Assembly (NCBI RefSeq): GCF_009192995.1
Contig: NZ_SDID01000007.1
Coordinates: 1 to 64,000, forward strand
Length of the DNA: 64,000 bases
Direction: 5' to 3'
Source of the DNA: Sulfurimonas indica
GTDB lineage: Bacteria; Campylobacterota; Campylobacteria; Campylobacterales; Sulfurimonadaceae
Shown here: positions 34,907 through 43,839 of the stretch, one piece after another
Layout: each line of letters opens with the position of its first letter
How positions within the stretch are numbered: the stretch's first letter is position 1
Notes under the pieces: generated by a model
What the model was told of the DNA's origin: nothing
The model's database searches: none
The model's input: only the letters and a program-made list of their open reading frames with translations
Program-made: the position numbers and the translations under genes

Positions 34907-35428
34907 TTAAAGAGAGTTTTTTATCTGTATAAGTTTGATTGTGTCATAGGCACATTTTGGACGAAGTTTTATTGCACATACCTTCAAAGCTTCCAAGCAT
35001 ATAAGCAGGTACTCTAGGTCATCTTTTTTCATAAGCTCATAAAGAAGCACTTCAGCATCTTTTATACGAAGATTTCGGGCTACGCCCAAGTTTTTATGTG
35101 CAAGGTCTCTAAAAAGTGTATAATCTAACTCTATCTGATTTGCTTCAGAGTGCTGCAATTTTTCCATATACTCATCAAATTGAATGATCGCTTTTATTAT
35201 CTGCGCCACATAATCATCCACTAACTGCTCTACCATCTCTTTATCGAGTCCTAGTTCAGCAACAGCTTCTTTTGTATCATACGTATAATTTTGTATCTTA
35301 AGATGTGCTAATTTATCTGAAAAGAGAGTATTGCACACTTCTGTAGCACTCTTCTTTAAAAGTTCAACATCATTTGATTCTGCTTCTTTTACAACTGGTT
35401 TACGGAAAAAGTTTAATTTATGTAACAT
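34907..35428 (-). CDS. Hypothetical protein with HPt-like domain
   Basis: 173 residues. The C-terminal part (about 60-150) resembles a histidine phosphotransfer domain: ELGLDKEMVEQLVDDYVAQI, then a conserved-looking H in LAHKNLGVARNLRIKDAE, matching the usual H-x2-K/L-G-x-A pattern. It has no kinase or receiver domain, so it would be a stand-alone phosphorelay intermediate if the call holds. There is no Shine-Dalgarno sequence before the ATG, and a TATGAT box 11 nt upstream suggests a very short leader. Alternatively it is an unrelated helical protein. Confidence 0.5.
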   Translation of the reverse strand: MLHKLNFFRKPVVKEAESNDVELLKKSATEVCNTLFSDKLAHLKIQNYTYDTKEAVAELGLDKEMVEQLVDDYVAQIIKAIIQFDEYMEKLQHSEANQIELDYTLFRDLAHKNLGVARNLRIKDAEVLLYELMKKDDLEYLLICLEALKVCAIKLRPKCAYDTIKLIQIKNSL

Positions 35429-35490
35429 AGAAGAAACATATCATATTTCTGTGTTAAAAGTAAATAAAAAGTAAACTAAAAATGGAGAAA

Positions 35491-35529
35491 TAGAAAAAAA
35501 ACGAATGGGTGCTACAATTACACCCATTC
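35491..35529 (-). terminator. Intrinsic terminator of htpG
   Basis: Perfect 9-bp stem (35503-35511 with 35521-35529, GAATGGGTG/CACCCATTC), 9-nt loop, followed on the minus strand by a run of T. It lies 8 bp after the htpG stop. Confidence 0.85.
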
Positions 35530-35536
35530 AAAAAAA

Positions 35537-37468
35537 TTATATTGCTTTTGTGATTATGCGGTTGAGTCGCATTGCGAACTCTGCTGTATCATCAAGTTCT
35601 CTACCATCAAAGAGTTTTGCCTGATCAAAAAGAACATGCGCAGCATCTTCAATGAGGTTCTGGTCACTTGACTCTTTGAGTTTTGCAATAAGCTCGTGTT
35701 TCGGATTGATTTGTAAAATCGGTGCCGGCTCTTCCACATCACCAGCTTGACCCATCTGTTTCATCATCTGAGCCATCATAAATGCCGGATCATCTTTATC
35801 AACTTTGAGTGCCACAGGAGAGTCTGTTAGCTCAGTTGTAACCTCGACCTCTTTGACAGCATCACTTAGAGTAGTTTTGAACTCTTTTGCAAGTCCTTCA
35901 AACTCTTTTACAAGCTCCTCTTTAGCTTTTTTCTCTTCTTCGCTCTCTTCAAATTTTGCATCAGCTACTGGGATGAGTTTGTACTCTTTGTATTCTGTTA
36001 CCATTGGGAAGATGATCGTATCTACCTCTTCATTAAGCAAGAGTACATCAATACCACGCGCTTTAAACTTCTCTAAAACAGGAGAGTGTTTGAGCATATC
36101 AACAGATGCTTTGTTTGCAAGGTAGTAGATCTCTTTTTTCTGACCCAGGTCACCCTCTCTGACTTCGTCATTCACCTTGTCTTCATCTACATTTTTAACA
36201 AACTCAGTAATCGTTGTCATTTCATCAGAGTTAAGCGTGTGGAATTTGAGCAGCTCTAAAATCTTCTCACGGTTTGCAAAGTCGTTATAAAGCCCCTCTT
36301 TGAGTACATTTCCAAATTCTTTATAGAAAGTATCATATTTCTCTGGCTCTTTTTCCATCATTTTTCCAAGCTCAGAGAGTACTTTTTTCACTGATGCATT
36401 TCTGATTTTTGCCATTACTGGATTTGACTGCAGTATCTCACGTGAGACATTCAGAGGCAAGTCTTTAGAGTCAATCACACCACGTAAGAAACGCAGGTAT
36501 GTTGGCATAAGCTCTTTGTCATCATCAGTGATAAATACACGGTTGATGTAGAGCTTCACACCTGGTTGATAATCAACTCTGTATATATCCATCGGTGCCT
36601 TACTTGGAATGTAAAAGAGTGTCGTATACTCTATAGCACCCTCAGCTTTATGGTGCATCCATTTAAGCGGCTCTTCATTTGAGTGTGCCAATGTTTCATA
36701 GAATGAGATGTAATCTTCATCTTTTAGCTCACTCTTAGGAAGTGTCCAGAGTGCATTTGCAGAGTTGATCTGTACATTTTCGATCTCTGTTTTACTTGGT
36801 TCGATCTCTTTACCGTCATCATCTGTTTTTGCAGGAATGAACTTCTCTTTGTCCATAAAGATTGGGAATGGAATGTGATTTGAGTACTTTTTCACGATCG
36901 CTTCAATGCGATACTCTTCTAAGAACTCACTCTCATCATCTTTGAGATGCAGTGTAATCTCTGTACCATGTCCCTCTTTTGTAGTCTCTTCGATCTCAAA
37001 CTCACCACTACCGTCACTTACCCATTTGTAAGCCTTCTCTTCACCCGCTTTTTTCGTAACAACCTCTACTTTGTCAGCGACCATAAATGCAGAGTAAAAT
37101 CCAACACCAAACTGACCGATAAGATGAGAGTCAACTTTTTGATCTCCCGTAAGGTTCTCTAAAAATACTTTTGTACCAGACTTGGCAATCGTTCCGAGGT
37201 TGTTCATAAGATCCTCTTCATTCATCCCGATCCCGGTATCTGCAATTGTTAAAAGTTTTGCATCTTTGTCACGTTTAATGTCGATACGTGGATCAAACTT
37301 TACCCCTTTATATTTTTCATCTGTTAAAACCAACATATTGAGCTTGTCAAGTGCATCCGATGCATTTGAGATAAGCTCACGCAGGAATATCTCCTTGTTT
37401 GAGTAAAGTGAATGTATCATTAATTGTAAAATCTGATTTGCTTCTGTTTGAAATTGATGTTTTGCCAT
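35537..37468 (-). CDS. htpG: Molecular chaperone HtpG (Hsp90)
   Basis: 643-residue Hsp90 ATPase: N-terminal GHKL ATP-binding domain (LRELISNASDALDK, DTGIGM, GTIAKSGT, GQFGVGFYSAF), middle domain with the conserved arginine in the LNVSREILQ segment, and C-terminal dimerisation domain. It helps fold client proteins under stress. ATG 37468 is chosen because AGGA is 8 bp upstream; the ATG at 37474 is too close to it. It is followed by a strong terminator. A TTAGC-N7-GCTAA inverted repeat overlaps its probable -10 region (37500-37516). Confidence 0.97.
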   Translation of the reverse strand: MAKHQFQTEANQILQLMIHSLYSNKEIFLRELISNASDALDKLNMLVLTDEKYKGVKFDPRIDIKRDKDAKLLTIADTGIGMNEEDLMNNLGTIAKSGTKVFLENLTGDQKVDSHLIGQFGVGFYSAFMVADKVEVVTKKAGEEKAYKWVSDGSGEFEIEETTKEGHGTEITLHLKDDESEFLEEYRIEAIVKKYSNHIPFPIFMDKEKFIPAKTDDDGKEIEPSKTEIENVQINSANALWTLPKSELKDEDYISFYETLAHSNEEPLKWMHHKAEGAIEYTTLFYIPSKAPMDIYRVDYQPGVKLYINRVFITDDDKELMPTYLRFLRGVIDSKDLPLNVSREILQSNPVMAKIRNASVKKVLSELGKMMEKEPEKYDTFYKEFGNVLKEGLYNDFANREKILELLKFHTLNSDEMTTITEFVKNVDEDKVNDEVREGDLGQKKEIYYLANKASVDMLKHSPVLEKFKARGIDVLLLNEEVDTIIFPMVTEYKEYKLIPVADAKFEESEEEKKAKEELVKEFEGLAKEFKTTLSDAVKEVEVTTELTDSPVALKVDKDDPAFMMAQMMKQMGQAGDVEEPAPILQINPKHELIAKLKESSDQNLIEDAAHVLFDQAKLFDGRELDDTAEFAMRLNRIITKAI

Positions 37469-37499
37469 TTTCATAATCCTTTTAATTTTTTAGAGAATT

Positions 37500-37516
37500 T
37501 TAGCAAAAAAAGCTAA
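37500..37516. promoter_or_regulatory. Inverted repeat TTAGC-N7-GCTAA in the htpG promoter region
   Basis: Short palindrome overlapping a minus-strand TAAAAT -10 candidate of htpG. It resembles a shortened repressor operator but does not match the CIRCE consensus. A second inverted repeat, ACTAAAG-TTA-CTTTAGT, is at 37554-37570. Confidence 0.35.
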
Positions 37517-37607
37517 TAGTTGCAAGTTTTATCAAGAAAGTTTAGTGAATTTGACTAAAGTTACTTTAGTTTTTCCATCTAATTCATCTGGTTTTCTTTT
37601 TTTTGGT

Positions 37608-37613
37608 TATAAT
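37608..37613 (+). promoter_or_regulatory. -10 box for a predicted leaderless mRNA (membrane protein gene)
   Basis: Consensus TATAAT followed by exactly 6 nt and then ATG 37620; no ribosome-binding site precedes the ATG. Confidence 0.6.
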
Positions 37614-37619
37614 CTTATT

Positions 37620-37940
37620 ATGAATAAAGAGTATATAAACCTTATAGAGCCGACGCCAAAACTGCACTCAAAAAAATGTAAACTGATTGCACTGCTGTTG
37701 CGCATTTTTTTACAGTATGCCATCTACCCTTTTGGCTTGGCTGTATGGTACTTTTATGACTACTTTATTGCAGGTGCTGCTTTTTTGCTTGGCTTTATCA
37801 TCATTGGTATCATTCGAGCGAAACTGAGAAACTCGGTCATACCGCTCACGCAACGTGAATACCACTACAGTGATGCAGCCATTGCGGACTGGTACAGTGC
37901 CAAAATCTTATGCATGGAGGAAGAAAATGATAGAAAATAA
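37620..37940 (+). CDS. Small membrane protein, unknown function
   Basis: 106 residues with two adjacent hydrophobic segments (about 23-45 and 48-65) and a hydrophilic, acidic C-terminus containing W and Y residues (ADWYSAK). The frame is open further upstream to 37545, but ATG 37620, six bases after a TATAAT box, is the likely start. It overlaps the nitroreductase-like gene by 14 bp. No recognised family. Confidence 0.6.
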   Translation: MNKEYINLIEPTPKLHSKKCKLIALLLRIFLQYAIYPFGLAVWYFYDYFIAGAAFLLGFIIIGIIRAKLRNSVIPLTQREYHYSDAAIADWYSAKILCMEEENDRK

Positions 37941-38559
37941 ATTTACTGAGGCGATGGACTTTCGCCACGCCTGTAAGGTCTTTGATGAAACAAAAAAGAT
38001 CCCTGATGAGGAGATGCATTACATCTTGGAGATGGGAAGAAAATCTCCTTCTTCTTTTGGAATGGAAGGGTGGAAGTTTTTAGTCATCACCAATCAAAAG
38101 ATTAAAGAGAAACTTCGTCCGCTCTGCTGGAATCAGCCACAGATTACTTCTTGTTCTCATTTAGTTGTCATTTTAGCTGCCATTGAGAGTCTCAAACCTC
38201 AAAGTGGTATACCTTTAAAAAGATTTGAGCGTAGAAAGATGCCACAAGAGAAACTTGATTCCTATCTAGATCTCTATGCAAAACATCTACAAAAGACACT
38301 CAGTTCTGATGAGAACATCTACTGCTGGAGTACACAACAAACCTACATAGCAGCGGCAAATATGATGAGTGCAGCTGCATACATCGGCATAGACTCTTGT
38401 CCTATAGAGGGTTTTGAGAAAGATAATGTTGAAAAAGTCCTCGAACTTGATACGAAAAAATACCAAGTAGCACTCATACTGCCTTTTGGCTATAGAATCA
38501 AACCACAACCATCACAAATGAGACTTTCCTTTGATGAAGTTGTCGAGTTTATAGAGTAA
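37927..38559 (+). CDS. Nitroreductase-family NAD(P)H-dependent oxidoreductase
   Basis: 210-residue FMN-binding protein of the nitroreductase superfamily: an early FRHACKVFDETKKIPDEEM segment with the basic flavin-binding residues, GRKSPSSFGMEGWKF, and a later CPIEGFEKDNVEKVLEL segment. It resembles NfsB/DrgA-like reductases that act on nitro compounds or quinones. GGAGG lies eight bases before ATG 37927; an upstream in-frame start at 37855 would overlap the preceding gene much more. Natural substrate unknown. Confidence 0.87.
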   Translation: MIENKFTEAMDFRHACKVFDETKKIPDEEMHYILEMGRKSPSSFGMEGWKFLVITNQKIKEKLRPLCWNQPQITSCSHLVVILAAIESLKPQSGIPLKRFERRKMPQEKLDSYLDLYAKHLQKTLSSDENIYCWSTQQTYIAAANMMSAAAYIGIDSCPIEGFEKDNVEKVLELDTKKYQVALILPFGYRIKPQPSQMRLSFDEVVEFIE

Positions 38560-38563
38560 CTTT

Positions 38564-39442
38564 ATGACCGGTGGATTTTTTGCAATATTTGATGACATTG
38601 CTTCGCTTTTAGATGATGCAGCAGCGATGAGTAAAGTCGCTACGAAAAAAACAGCCGGCATCCTCGGTGATGACTTAGCCGTCAATGCGCAAAAAGCATC
38701 CGGTTTTGCAGCCTCACGTGAGCTTCCGGTTCTTTGGGCCATAACAAAGGGCTCATTTCGAAATAAACTCATCATCTTGCCCATTGCCTTTTTATTCTCA
38801 GCCTTTGCACCATGGACAATTGTCCCCATCCTTATGCTTGGTGGTATCTACTTGGCTTATGAAGGTGTGGAGAAGATCTATGAATACATAGCAGATCATA
38901 AAGAGAGCAAGAAAGAAACTCAAACTGAGCTCAGTGAAGATGAACTGCTAAAAATCGAAGCCAAAAAAGTAAAATCCGCTATCACAACAGACTTCATCCT
39001 CTCCATTGAAATAGTCATCATCGCTCTTGGAACTGTACTAGAACAATCTCTTATGATTCAGATCATTGCTGTTACAGTAGTAGCCTTTTTAGCAACCATA
39101 GGCGTCTATGGTTTTGTAGCCCTACTAGTACGTATGGATGATTTCGGGTTTACTCTCATAGAAAAAGCTCAAGATGAAAAGAGCTTCATCCATAAAATCG
39201 GCCGTCTGTTAGTAATATCACTACCAAAAGTCATCCGAGCCCTCACAGTCATAGGAACATTTGCAATGCTACTCGTTGCCGGTGGCATCTTTATGCATAA
39301 TGTTCATCAGATACATGAAGTACTCCACTTTATGCCATCACTACTTGGAGAACTTTTTGTTGGGATTATCGTGGGAAGTATGGCATTTGGAGTACACCTT
39401 ACTTATATAAAACTTTTTAAACAAACACATATTAAAACTTAA
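38564..39442 (+). CDS. DUF808 family membrane protein (YedI-like)
   Basis: 292 residues beginning with the conserved FAIFDDIASLLDDAA segment of DUF808/YedI. It continues with KTAGILGDDLAVNA and four to five membrane helices, separated by a charged loop with EYIADHKESKKETQTE at about 105-125. Function of the family is unknown. It starts 4 bp after the nitroreductase-like gene and is probably co-transcribed with it. Confidence 0.9.
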   Translation: MTGGFFAIFDDIASLLDDAAAMSKVATKKTAGILGDDLAVNAQKASGFAASRELPVLWAITKGSFRNKLIILPIAFLFSAFAPWTIVPILMLGGIYLAYEGVEKIYEYIADHKESKKETQTELSEDELLKIEAKKVKSAITTDFILSIEIVIIALGTVLEQSLMIQIIAVTVVAFLATIGVYGFVALLVRMDDFGFTLIEKAQDEKSFIHKIGRLLVISLPKVIRALTVIGTFAMLLVAGGIFMHNVHQIHEVLHFMPSLLGELFVGIIVGSMAFGVHLTYIKLFKQTHIKT

Positions 39443-39503
39443 GGGATATTATCTCCTTTTAATGACAATGAAATTTAATTTTGTGATTTAGAGTTGTTTC
39501 GGA

Positions 39504-39509
39504 TATAAT
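39504..39509 (+). promoter_or_regulatory. -10 box upstream of the truncated gene
   Basis: TATAAT. The predicted start at about 39516 would place the hairpin 39530-39552 in the leader, ahead of an AAAAGGA ribosome site and ATG 39588. Confidence 0.5.
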
Positions 39510-39529
39510 GTTTGTTAAATTAATATTTA

Positions 39530-39552
39530 CTCTGGACGCTACGCATCCAGAG
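39530..39552. repeat. Hairpin in a GC-rich patch
   Basis: CTCTGGA (39530-39536) pairs with TCCAGAG (39546-39552), with an inner GC/GC pair, in a G+C-rich patch (39530-39566) within AT-rich DNA. It lies between the DUF808 gene and the remnant genes. Confidence 0.6.
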
Positions 39553-39587
39553 CAACGAGGTGCAGTTATATTTAAAAGGAATTATAC

Positions 39588-39749
39588 ATGACAACTCAAG
39601 ATATTATAAGTTTATTAGAATCAAATGGTTTTAAATTAAGCGAAGAGAATGATATTCAACATGGAAAACAAATAAAATTTACAAATGGTTCTATAATTAA
39701 TGTCTTCAATAGTGGAAAAATCACTCCTCACTCCTATGGAGTGGTATAA
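39588..39749 (+). pseudogene. Truncated gene A (53-codon N-terminal fragment)
   Basis: ATG with a good ribosome site (AAAAGGA) opens a frame coding LLESNGFKLSE and KQIKFTNGSIINVFNSGKI. This resembles the start of a small beta-sheet nucleic-acid-binding domain of the kind seen at RNase HIII N-termini (DUF3378-like) or in certain TIR-associated proteins. The similarity stops after GKI, and a short unrelated tail ends at 39749. The downstream DNA is instead a fragment of another gene in the +1 frame. Most simply a deletion fused two genes; family assignment is tentative. Confidence 0.5.
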
Positions 39750-39888
39750 ACCACTCAAAAATGCTTCTATTACAGAACTCAAAAACTATAAATTTATCTG
39801 TATGAATACAGGCATAGAATGGGAATCTATTGATTATCACCTCAATATAGAAAGCATGCTTGAAAATTCAATGCAAGATGTTGCATAG
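39715..39888 (+). pseudogene. DUF2442-like C-terminal fragment
   Basis: In the +1 frame relative to gene A, KSLLTPMEWYKPLKNAS then a G-I-E-W-x-S-I-D-Y-H-L-N-I-E-S-M-L segment matches the second half of DUF2442 proteins, often found in toxin-antitoxin-like pairs. The first half of the domain is absent. An ATG at 39736 could in principle start a 50-residue product, but it has no ribosome site. Best read as a remnant. Confidence 0.55.
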
Positions 39889-39906
39889 GAATATAGTCAA
39901 TTATAC

Positions 39907-40389
39907 TTACTTCACATAACACAAAGAGTAAGCTACATCTGTCTCAAACCAGATTTTCATTGCCTCTTTTATGCCAAGTTCTTTTCTTGTATCTTCTTCT
40001 AAATTTTTCGAGATTTTCATCACGCCCTTATTAAAGATATATGGCATTGAGATGGTTTTTTCTTTATCATCATATTGAAATTTTACGATAAAAAGACCTG
40101 TTTTTGGTTTTCCTTTGATGCGTTTGTTTGGTTTATAGTCAAGGACTTCTGCTGAGAGTTTTTTTGCTTTTGCAGGCACTTCAACTTCAAGCTTTGCACC
40201 GACAAAAAGCTCACGAAAGTTTTTTCCGACTTTTTCATTTGGTGTGTATTTTACTGTTTCGAGTTTTACATCATTGTAACCGACTTTTACGATACCGCTT
40301 TGCGTGAGGGTGCACCCTCCGATTTTCCCCATTTCAACTGCGTAAAGTGATGAGATAAACAACAAAATCATTAAAAATATTTTCTGCAT
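39907..40389 (-). CDS. Periplasmic hypothetical protein, possibly YceI-like
   Basis: 160 residues with a Sec signal peptide (about 1-17, ending SLYA) and a beta-rich mature part. The pattern of strands (GIVKVGYNDVKLETVKY, LEVEVPAKAKKL, KTGLFIVKFQYDD) suggests a YceI-like lipocalin, but I cannot confirm it by eye. Two cysteines (about 26 and 157) could form a disulfide. AAGGA precedes the ATG. Transcribed alone. Confidence 0.6.
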   Translation of the reverse strand: MQKIFLMILLFISSLYAVEMGKIGGCTLTQSGIVKVGYNDVKLETVKYTPNEKVGKNFRELFVGAKLEVEVPAKAKKLSAEVLDYKPNKRIKGKPKTGLFIVKFQYDDKEKTISMPYIFNKGVMKISKNLEEDTRKELGIKEAMKIWFETDVAYSLCYVK

Positions 40390-40484
40390 AAATAGTTCCT
40401 TACTATTTTTTTATGATTATATCATAAGCCCCTATTAACCCCCTAAGTGCTATTATTACAAAAACTAAAAAAAGTAAACTGTTT

Positions 40485-42434
40485 ATGGCATTAATCGACC
40501 TGCAAAAAGTATCAAAACACTATTCGGCACAAAAAATTCTTACAGAAGTTGACTTTCATGTTGATGAGGGTGAGCGTATCGTTATCATCGGCAAAAATGG
40601 AAGTGGAAAATCTACTCTTATGAAGATAGTCAATGGTTCTTTGGAACCTGATGGCGGTAAACGCATTGTCCAAAATGACCTTGAGATCAAGATGCTCGAC
40701 CAGCGTCCAGAGTTTGAAGAAGGACACTCTGTGCGTGAGGCTGTTGAAGCAGGACTTACAGAGATAAATGCTGCAAAAGAGCGTTACAATGAGCTCTCTT
40801 ACCTGCTTGCAGAGGATTTTGAAAACAAAATCTTACTTGATGAGCATGAAAAGCTTTCACGCTACATCGAACATCACAATGCCTGGAACTTAGATGACAA
40901 GATAGAACGTATCATCCAACACTTTCAGCTAAAACCTTACGAGCACAAGCCAGTAGCACTGCTCAGTGGTGGAGAACAGCGCCGTGTCGCACTTGCATCA
41001 CTGCTCCTGCAAAAACCAGATGTCCTACTCCTTGATGAGCCTACCAACCACCTTGATGTCTATATGGTTGAATTCTTAGAAGAGCTTTTACTCAAGGAAA
41101 AGTTTACCCTTGTCTTTATCTCTCACGACCGTTACTTCATAGACCGTGTTGCAACAAAGTCTGTGGAGGTTGAAGATTGTAAACTGCGTGAATATCGTGG
41201 CGGATACAATGACTACCTGCAACAAAAACAGGAGTACCTCAGAACCCTGCAAAAACAGCATGAAAATCTCTTAGGACTGCTCAAGCGTGAAAATGAGTGG
41301 TTTGCAAGAGGTGTAAGAGCACGTCTGAAGCGTAATGAAGGACGAAAAGAGCGTCTGATGCAGTTGCGTGAGGCTGCAAAAACAAATCCGACAAAGATTC
41401 GCAAGATGAGTGTTGAGTTGCAGCGTGAGGCAAAGCATTTTAACCGTGACAAAAGTGTCAATAAGCAAAAAATGCTCTTTGAAGTAAAAAATCTAGGGCT
41501 GAAACTCGGTGACAAAGAACTCCTGCGTGACTTCTCAACAAGAATCCTCCAAAAAGATGTCATCGCTATCGTCGGACCAAACGGCAGTGGAAAATCAACC
41601 CTCTTAAAGGCTCTGCTTGGGCGTATAGAGCCAACAAGTGGAAAGATTAAACGTGGAGAGTTCAAAGTTGGCTATTTCGACCAGCATCGTGAGATGCTTG
41701 ATGATGATAAAAACCTCATCGAGACTTTCTGTCCGCATGGAGGTGATAGAGTCAATGTACGTGGCAGTGACCTACATGTTTACGGATATCTTAAAAACTT
41801 CCTCTTCCCACGTGAGTTTTTAGACAAGAAGATAGGTGTTCTCAGCGGTGGCGAGAAAAACAGAGTTGCCCTTGCCCTGCTCTTTACACAAGATGTTGAT
41901 ATCTTGATACTCGATGAGCCTACAAATGACCTCGACATCCCGACTATCAACATTTTAGAAGAACAGTTAACAAACTTTGCAGGTGCCGTCATTATCGTTT
42001 CTCACGATAGATACTTTGTTGACAAGATTGCAAAAAAACTCTTTATCTTTAAACCAAACAAGACCATAGAAGAGTCTTATCAGGACTACTCTGAGTACCT
42101 TGAGTTGGAAAAAGAACTCCATGAATTAGAAGATATGGAGAAAGAGGCAACAACAGTCAAACCAAAAGAGCAAAAAAGAGAGAAACCAAAAGTCCTCAAA
42201 CTCACCTACAAAGAAAAAATTGCACTTGAGAAACTCCCCTTAGAGATAGAAGAGTTAGAGCTGCTTATGGAAGAGAAGAACAACTGTTTAGCAGATCCTA
42301 ACTGCTACGAGGAGATCAGCATTACTGCGCTTGCAAAAGAGTTGGCAGATATAGAAGCAGAGTATGAAGAAAAAGTAGAAGAACTGTTGACGATTCAAGA
42401 AAAAGAGGAAGAGATCAATGCGCAAGAGAACTAA
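40485..42434 (+). CDS. ABC-F family ATP-binding protein (Uup-like)
   Basis: 649 residues with two ABC domains and no membrane segments, so a soluble ribosome-associated or DNA-linked ABC-F protein. Walker A motifs are GKNGSGKST (near 37) and GPNGSGKST (near 364); signature motifs are LSGGEQRRVAL and LSGGEKNRVAL; an arm/linker of charged helices lies between the domains (about 235-315). A C-terminal coiled coil rich in E and K (about 545-649) is Uup-like. It overlaps the SLC13 gene by 17 bp. Confidence 0.93.
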   Translation: MALIDLQKVSKHYSAQKILTEVDFHVDEGERIVIIGKNGSGKSTLMKIVNGSLEPDGGKRIVQNDLEIKMLDQRPEFEEGHSVREAVEAGLTEINAAKERYNELSYLLAEDFENKILLDEHEKLSRYIEHHNAWNLDDKIERIIQHFQLKPYEHKPVALLSGGEQRRVALASLLLQKPDVLLLDEPTNHLDVYMVEFLEELLLKEKFTLVFISHDRYFIDRVATKSVEVEDCKLREYRGGYNDYLQQKQEYLRTLQKQHENLLGLLKRENEWFARGVRARLKRNEGRKERLMQLREAAKTNPTKIRKMSVELQREAKHFNRDKSVNKQKMLFEVKNLGLKLGDKELLRDFSTRILQKDVIAIVGPNGSGKSTLLKALLGRIEPTSGKIKRGEFKVGYFDQHREMLDDDKNLIETFCPHGGDRVNVRGSDLHVYGYLKNFLFPREFLDKKIGVLSGGEKNRVALALLFTQDVDILILDEPTNDLDIPTINILEEQLTNFAGAVIIVSHDRYFVDKIAKKLFIFKPNKTIEESYQDYSEYLELEKELHELEDMEKEATTVKPKEQKREKPKVLKLTYKEKIALEKLPLEIEELELLMEEKNNCLADPNCYEEISITALAKELADIEAEYEEKVEELLTIQEKEEEINAQEN

Positions 42435-43824
42435 AAATGCCCACTATAAACAACTCTTCGTTTTTGCCTTTGGTTTACTTCTTTGGTTTTTACCCACTCC
42501 TGCTGGATTAACACCAGAAGCATGGCACCTCTTTAGCATCTTTATCTCTATTATCTTAGCAGTCATCATTGAAGCAACTTCTATCTTCACAGCTTCCATC
42601 ATCGGTCTTGGCTTTGTTATCATAACCCATACACTTACTGCAAAGCAGGCATACAGTGGATTTTCCCAAGGCTTTATCCTTCTTATTATCGTTGCTTTTT
42701 TAATCGCTCGTGGCGTTATCAAGTCAGGTCTTGGTAAACGCATAGCCTTTTTAATCATCAAACGTTTTGGTAAATCCTCTCTTGGACTTGGATACTCCAT
42801 AGTAGCTGCAGATATGTTCATCGCTCCTGCATTTCCAAGCAATACTGCCCGCTCAGGTGTCCTCTACCCAATTGTGCAGGCTCTCTCTTCGGATAGCGGC
42901 TCGAAAGTAGCCGATGGCACACGAAAAAAGCTTGGATCTTACCTTATGATGACTTCCATGGCAGGACTTACCATATCTTCAGCTATGTGGCTTACAGCAA
43001 TGGCTGCAAATCCTGCCGGAGCGAAGATGGCAAAAGAGTTTGGTGTTGAGATAAGTTATGGTTCATGGGCTCTTGCATCACTGGCACCTTCACTTGTAGC
43101 ATTTATTGTCATTCCATGGCTGCTTTTTAAAATCTTTCCACCCGAACTCAAAGAGACTCCTGATGCTCCACGTATTGCCCAGGAACAATTAGAACATATG
43201 GGAAATGTTCATAAAAATGAGTATATTATGGGCTTTACTTTCATTGCTATGATAACACTTTGGATATTTTCAGACTCACTGGGTCTTGACAAAACTGCCA
43301 TTGCTTTTTTAGGTCTTGGCATCTTAATGCTGAGTAATATCTTTACACTCGATGACCTAGCACATGAAGGGCGAGCGCTTGGAACACTCATCTGGTTTGG
43401 AACGCTCTATGCCATGAGTAGCTATCTCAATGAATTTGGCTTTATGTCATGGCTTGGTGCCCATATCTCAACACTTATCATGGGACAGAGCTGGGTGATA
43501 GTCTATGTAGGACTTGTGCTTGGTTATGTCTTTATACACTACTTTTTTGTATCACAAACAGCACAAATGCTGGCTCTTTTTTCTGTATTTTTAGGTGTTG
43601 GTGTGAGTGCTGGAGTACCCGCAGAGATGCTTGCACTTATGCTTCTTTTTGCAACGAACTTCAATGCAGTCATCACACCGCAAGGATCTAGTGCCAATGT
43701 CATTTATCTGAGTTCTGGATATATTGAGAGTCGTGAGGTTTATAAATACGGAGGGCTTGTAACACTTGCCAACACCATTATCTATCTTGGTGTTGGAACT
43801 GCGTGGATGATGCTTATTTTATAG
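42418..43824 (+). CDS. SLC13/DASS-family anion:sodium symporter
   Basis: 468-residue membrane transporter with about 12 hydrophobic segments. The SNT motif of the divalent anion:Na+ symporter family is seen in AFPSNTARSG, and a second substrate/Na+ motif in VITPQGSSANV. Substrates of the family are dicarboxylates, citrate or sulfate; which one applies here is not visible. GGAAGAG lies before its ATG, and it overlaps the ABC-F gene. It converges with DAHP synthase, with a hairpin between. Confidence 0.9.
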   Translation: MRKRTKNAHYKQLFVFAFGLLLWFLPTPAGLTPEAWHLFSIFISIILAVIIEATSIFTASIIGLGFVIITHTLTAKQAYSGFSQGFILLIIVAFLIARGVIKSGLGKRIAFLIIKRFGKSSLGLGYSIVAADMFIAPAFPSNTARSGVLYPIVQALSSDSGSKVADGTRKKLGSYLMMTSMAGLTISSAMWLTAMAANPAGAKMAKEFGVEISYGSWALASLAPSLVAFIVIPWLLFKIFPPELKETPDAPRIAQEQLEHMGNVHKNEYIMGFTFIAMITLWIFSDSLGLDKTAIAFLGLGILMLSNIFTLDDLAHEGRALGTLIWFGTLYAMSSYLNEFGFMSWLGAHISTLIMGQSWVIVYVGLVLGYVFIHYFFVSQTAQMLALFSVFLGVGVSAGVPAEMLALMLLFATNFNAVITPQGSSANVIYLSSGYIESREVYKYGGLVTLANTIIYLGVGTAWMMLIL

Positions 43825-43831
43825 CATCATC
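43806..43831. terminator. Hairpin between convergent genes
   Basis: Perfect 8-bp stem (GATGATGC / GCATCATC) with a 10-nt loop at the SLC13 stop codon. Neither strand shows a proper T-run after the stem, so termination is only a possibility. Confidence 0.35.
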
Positions 43832-43839
43832 ATAAAAAA

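Noticed and set aside
43806-43831. Hairpin at the SLC13 stop as a strong terminator
   Set aside because: The stem is perfect but lacks a T-run on either strand; kept only as a weak candidate.
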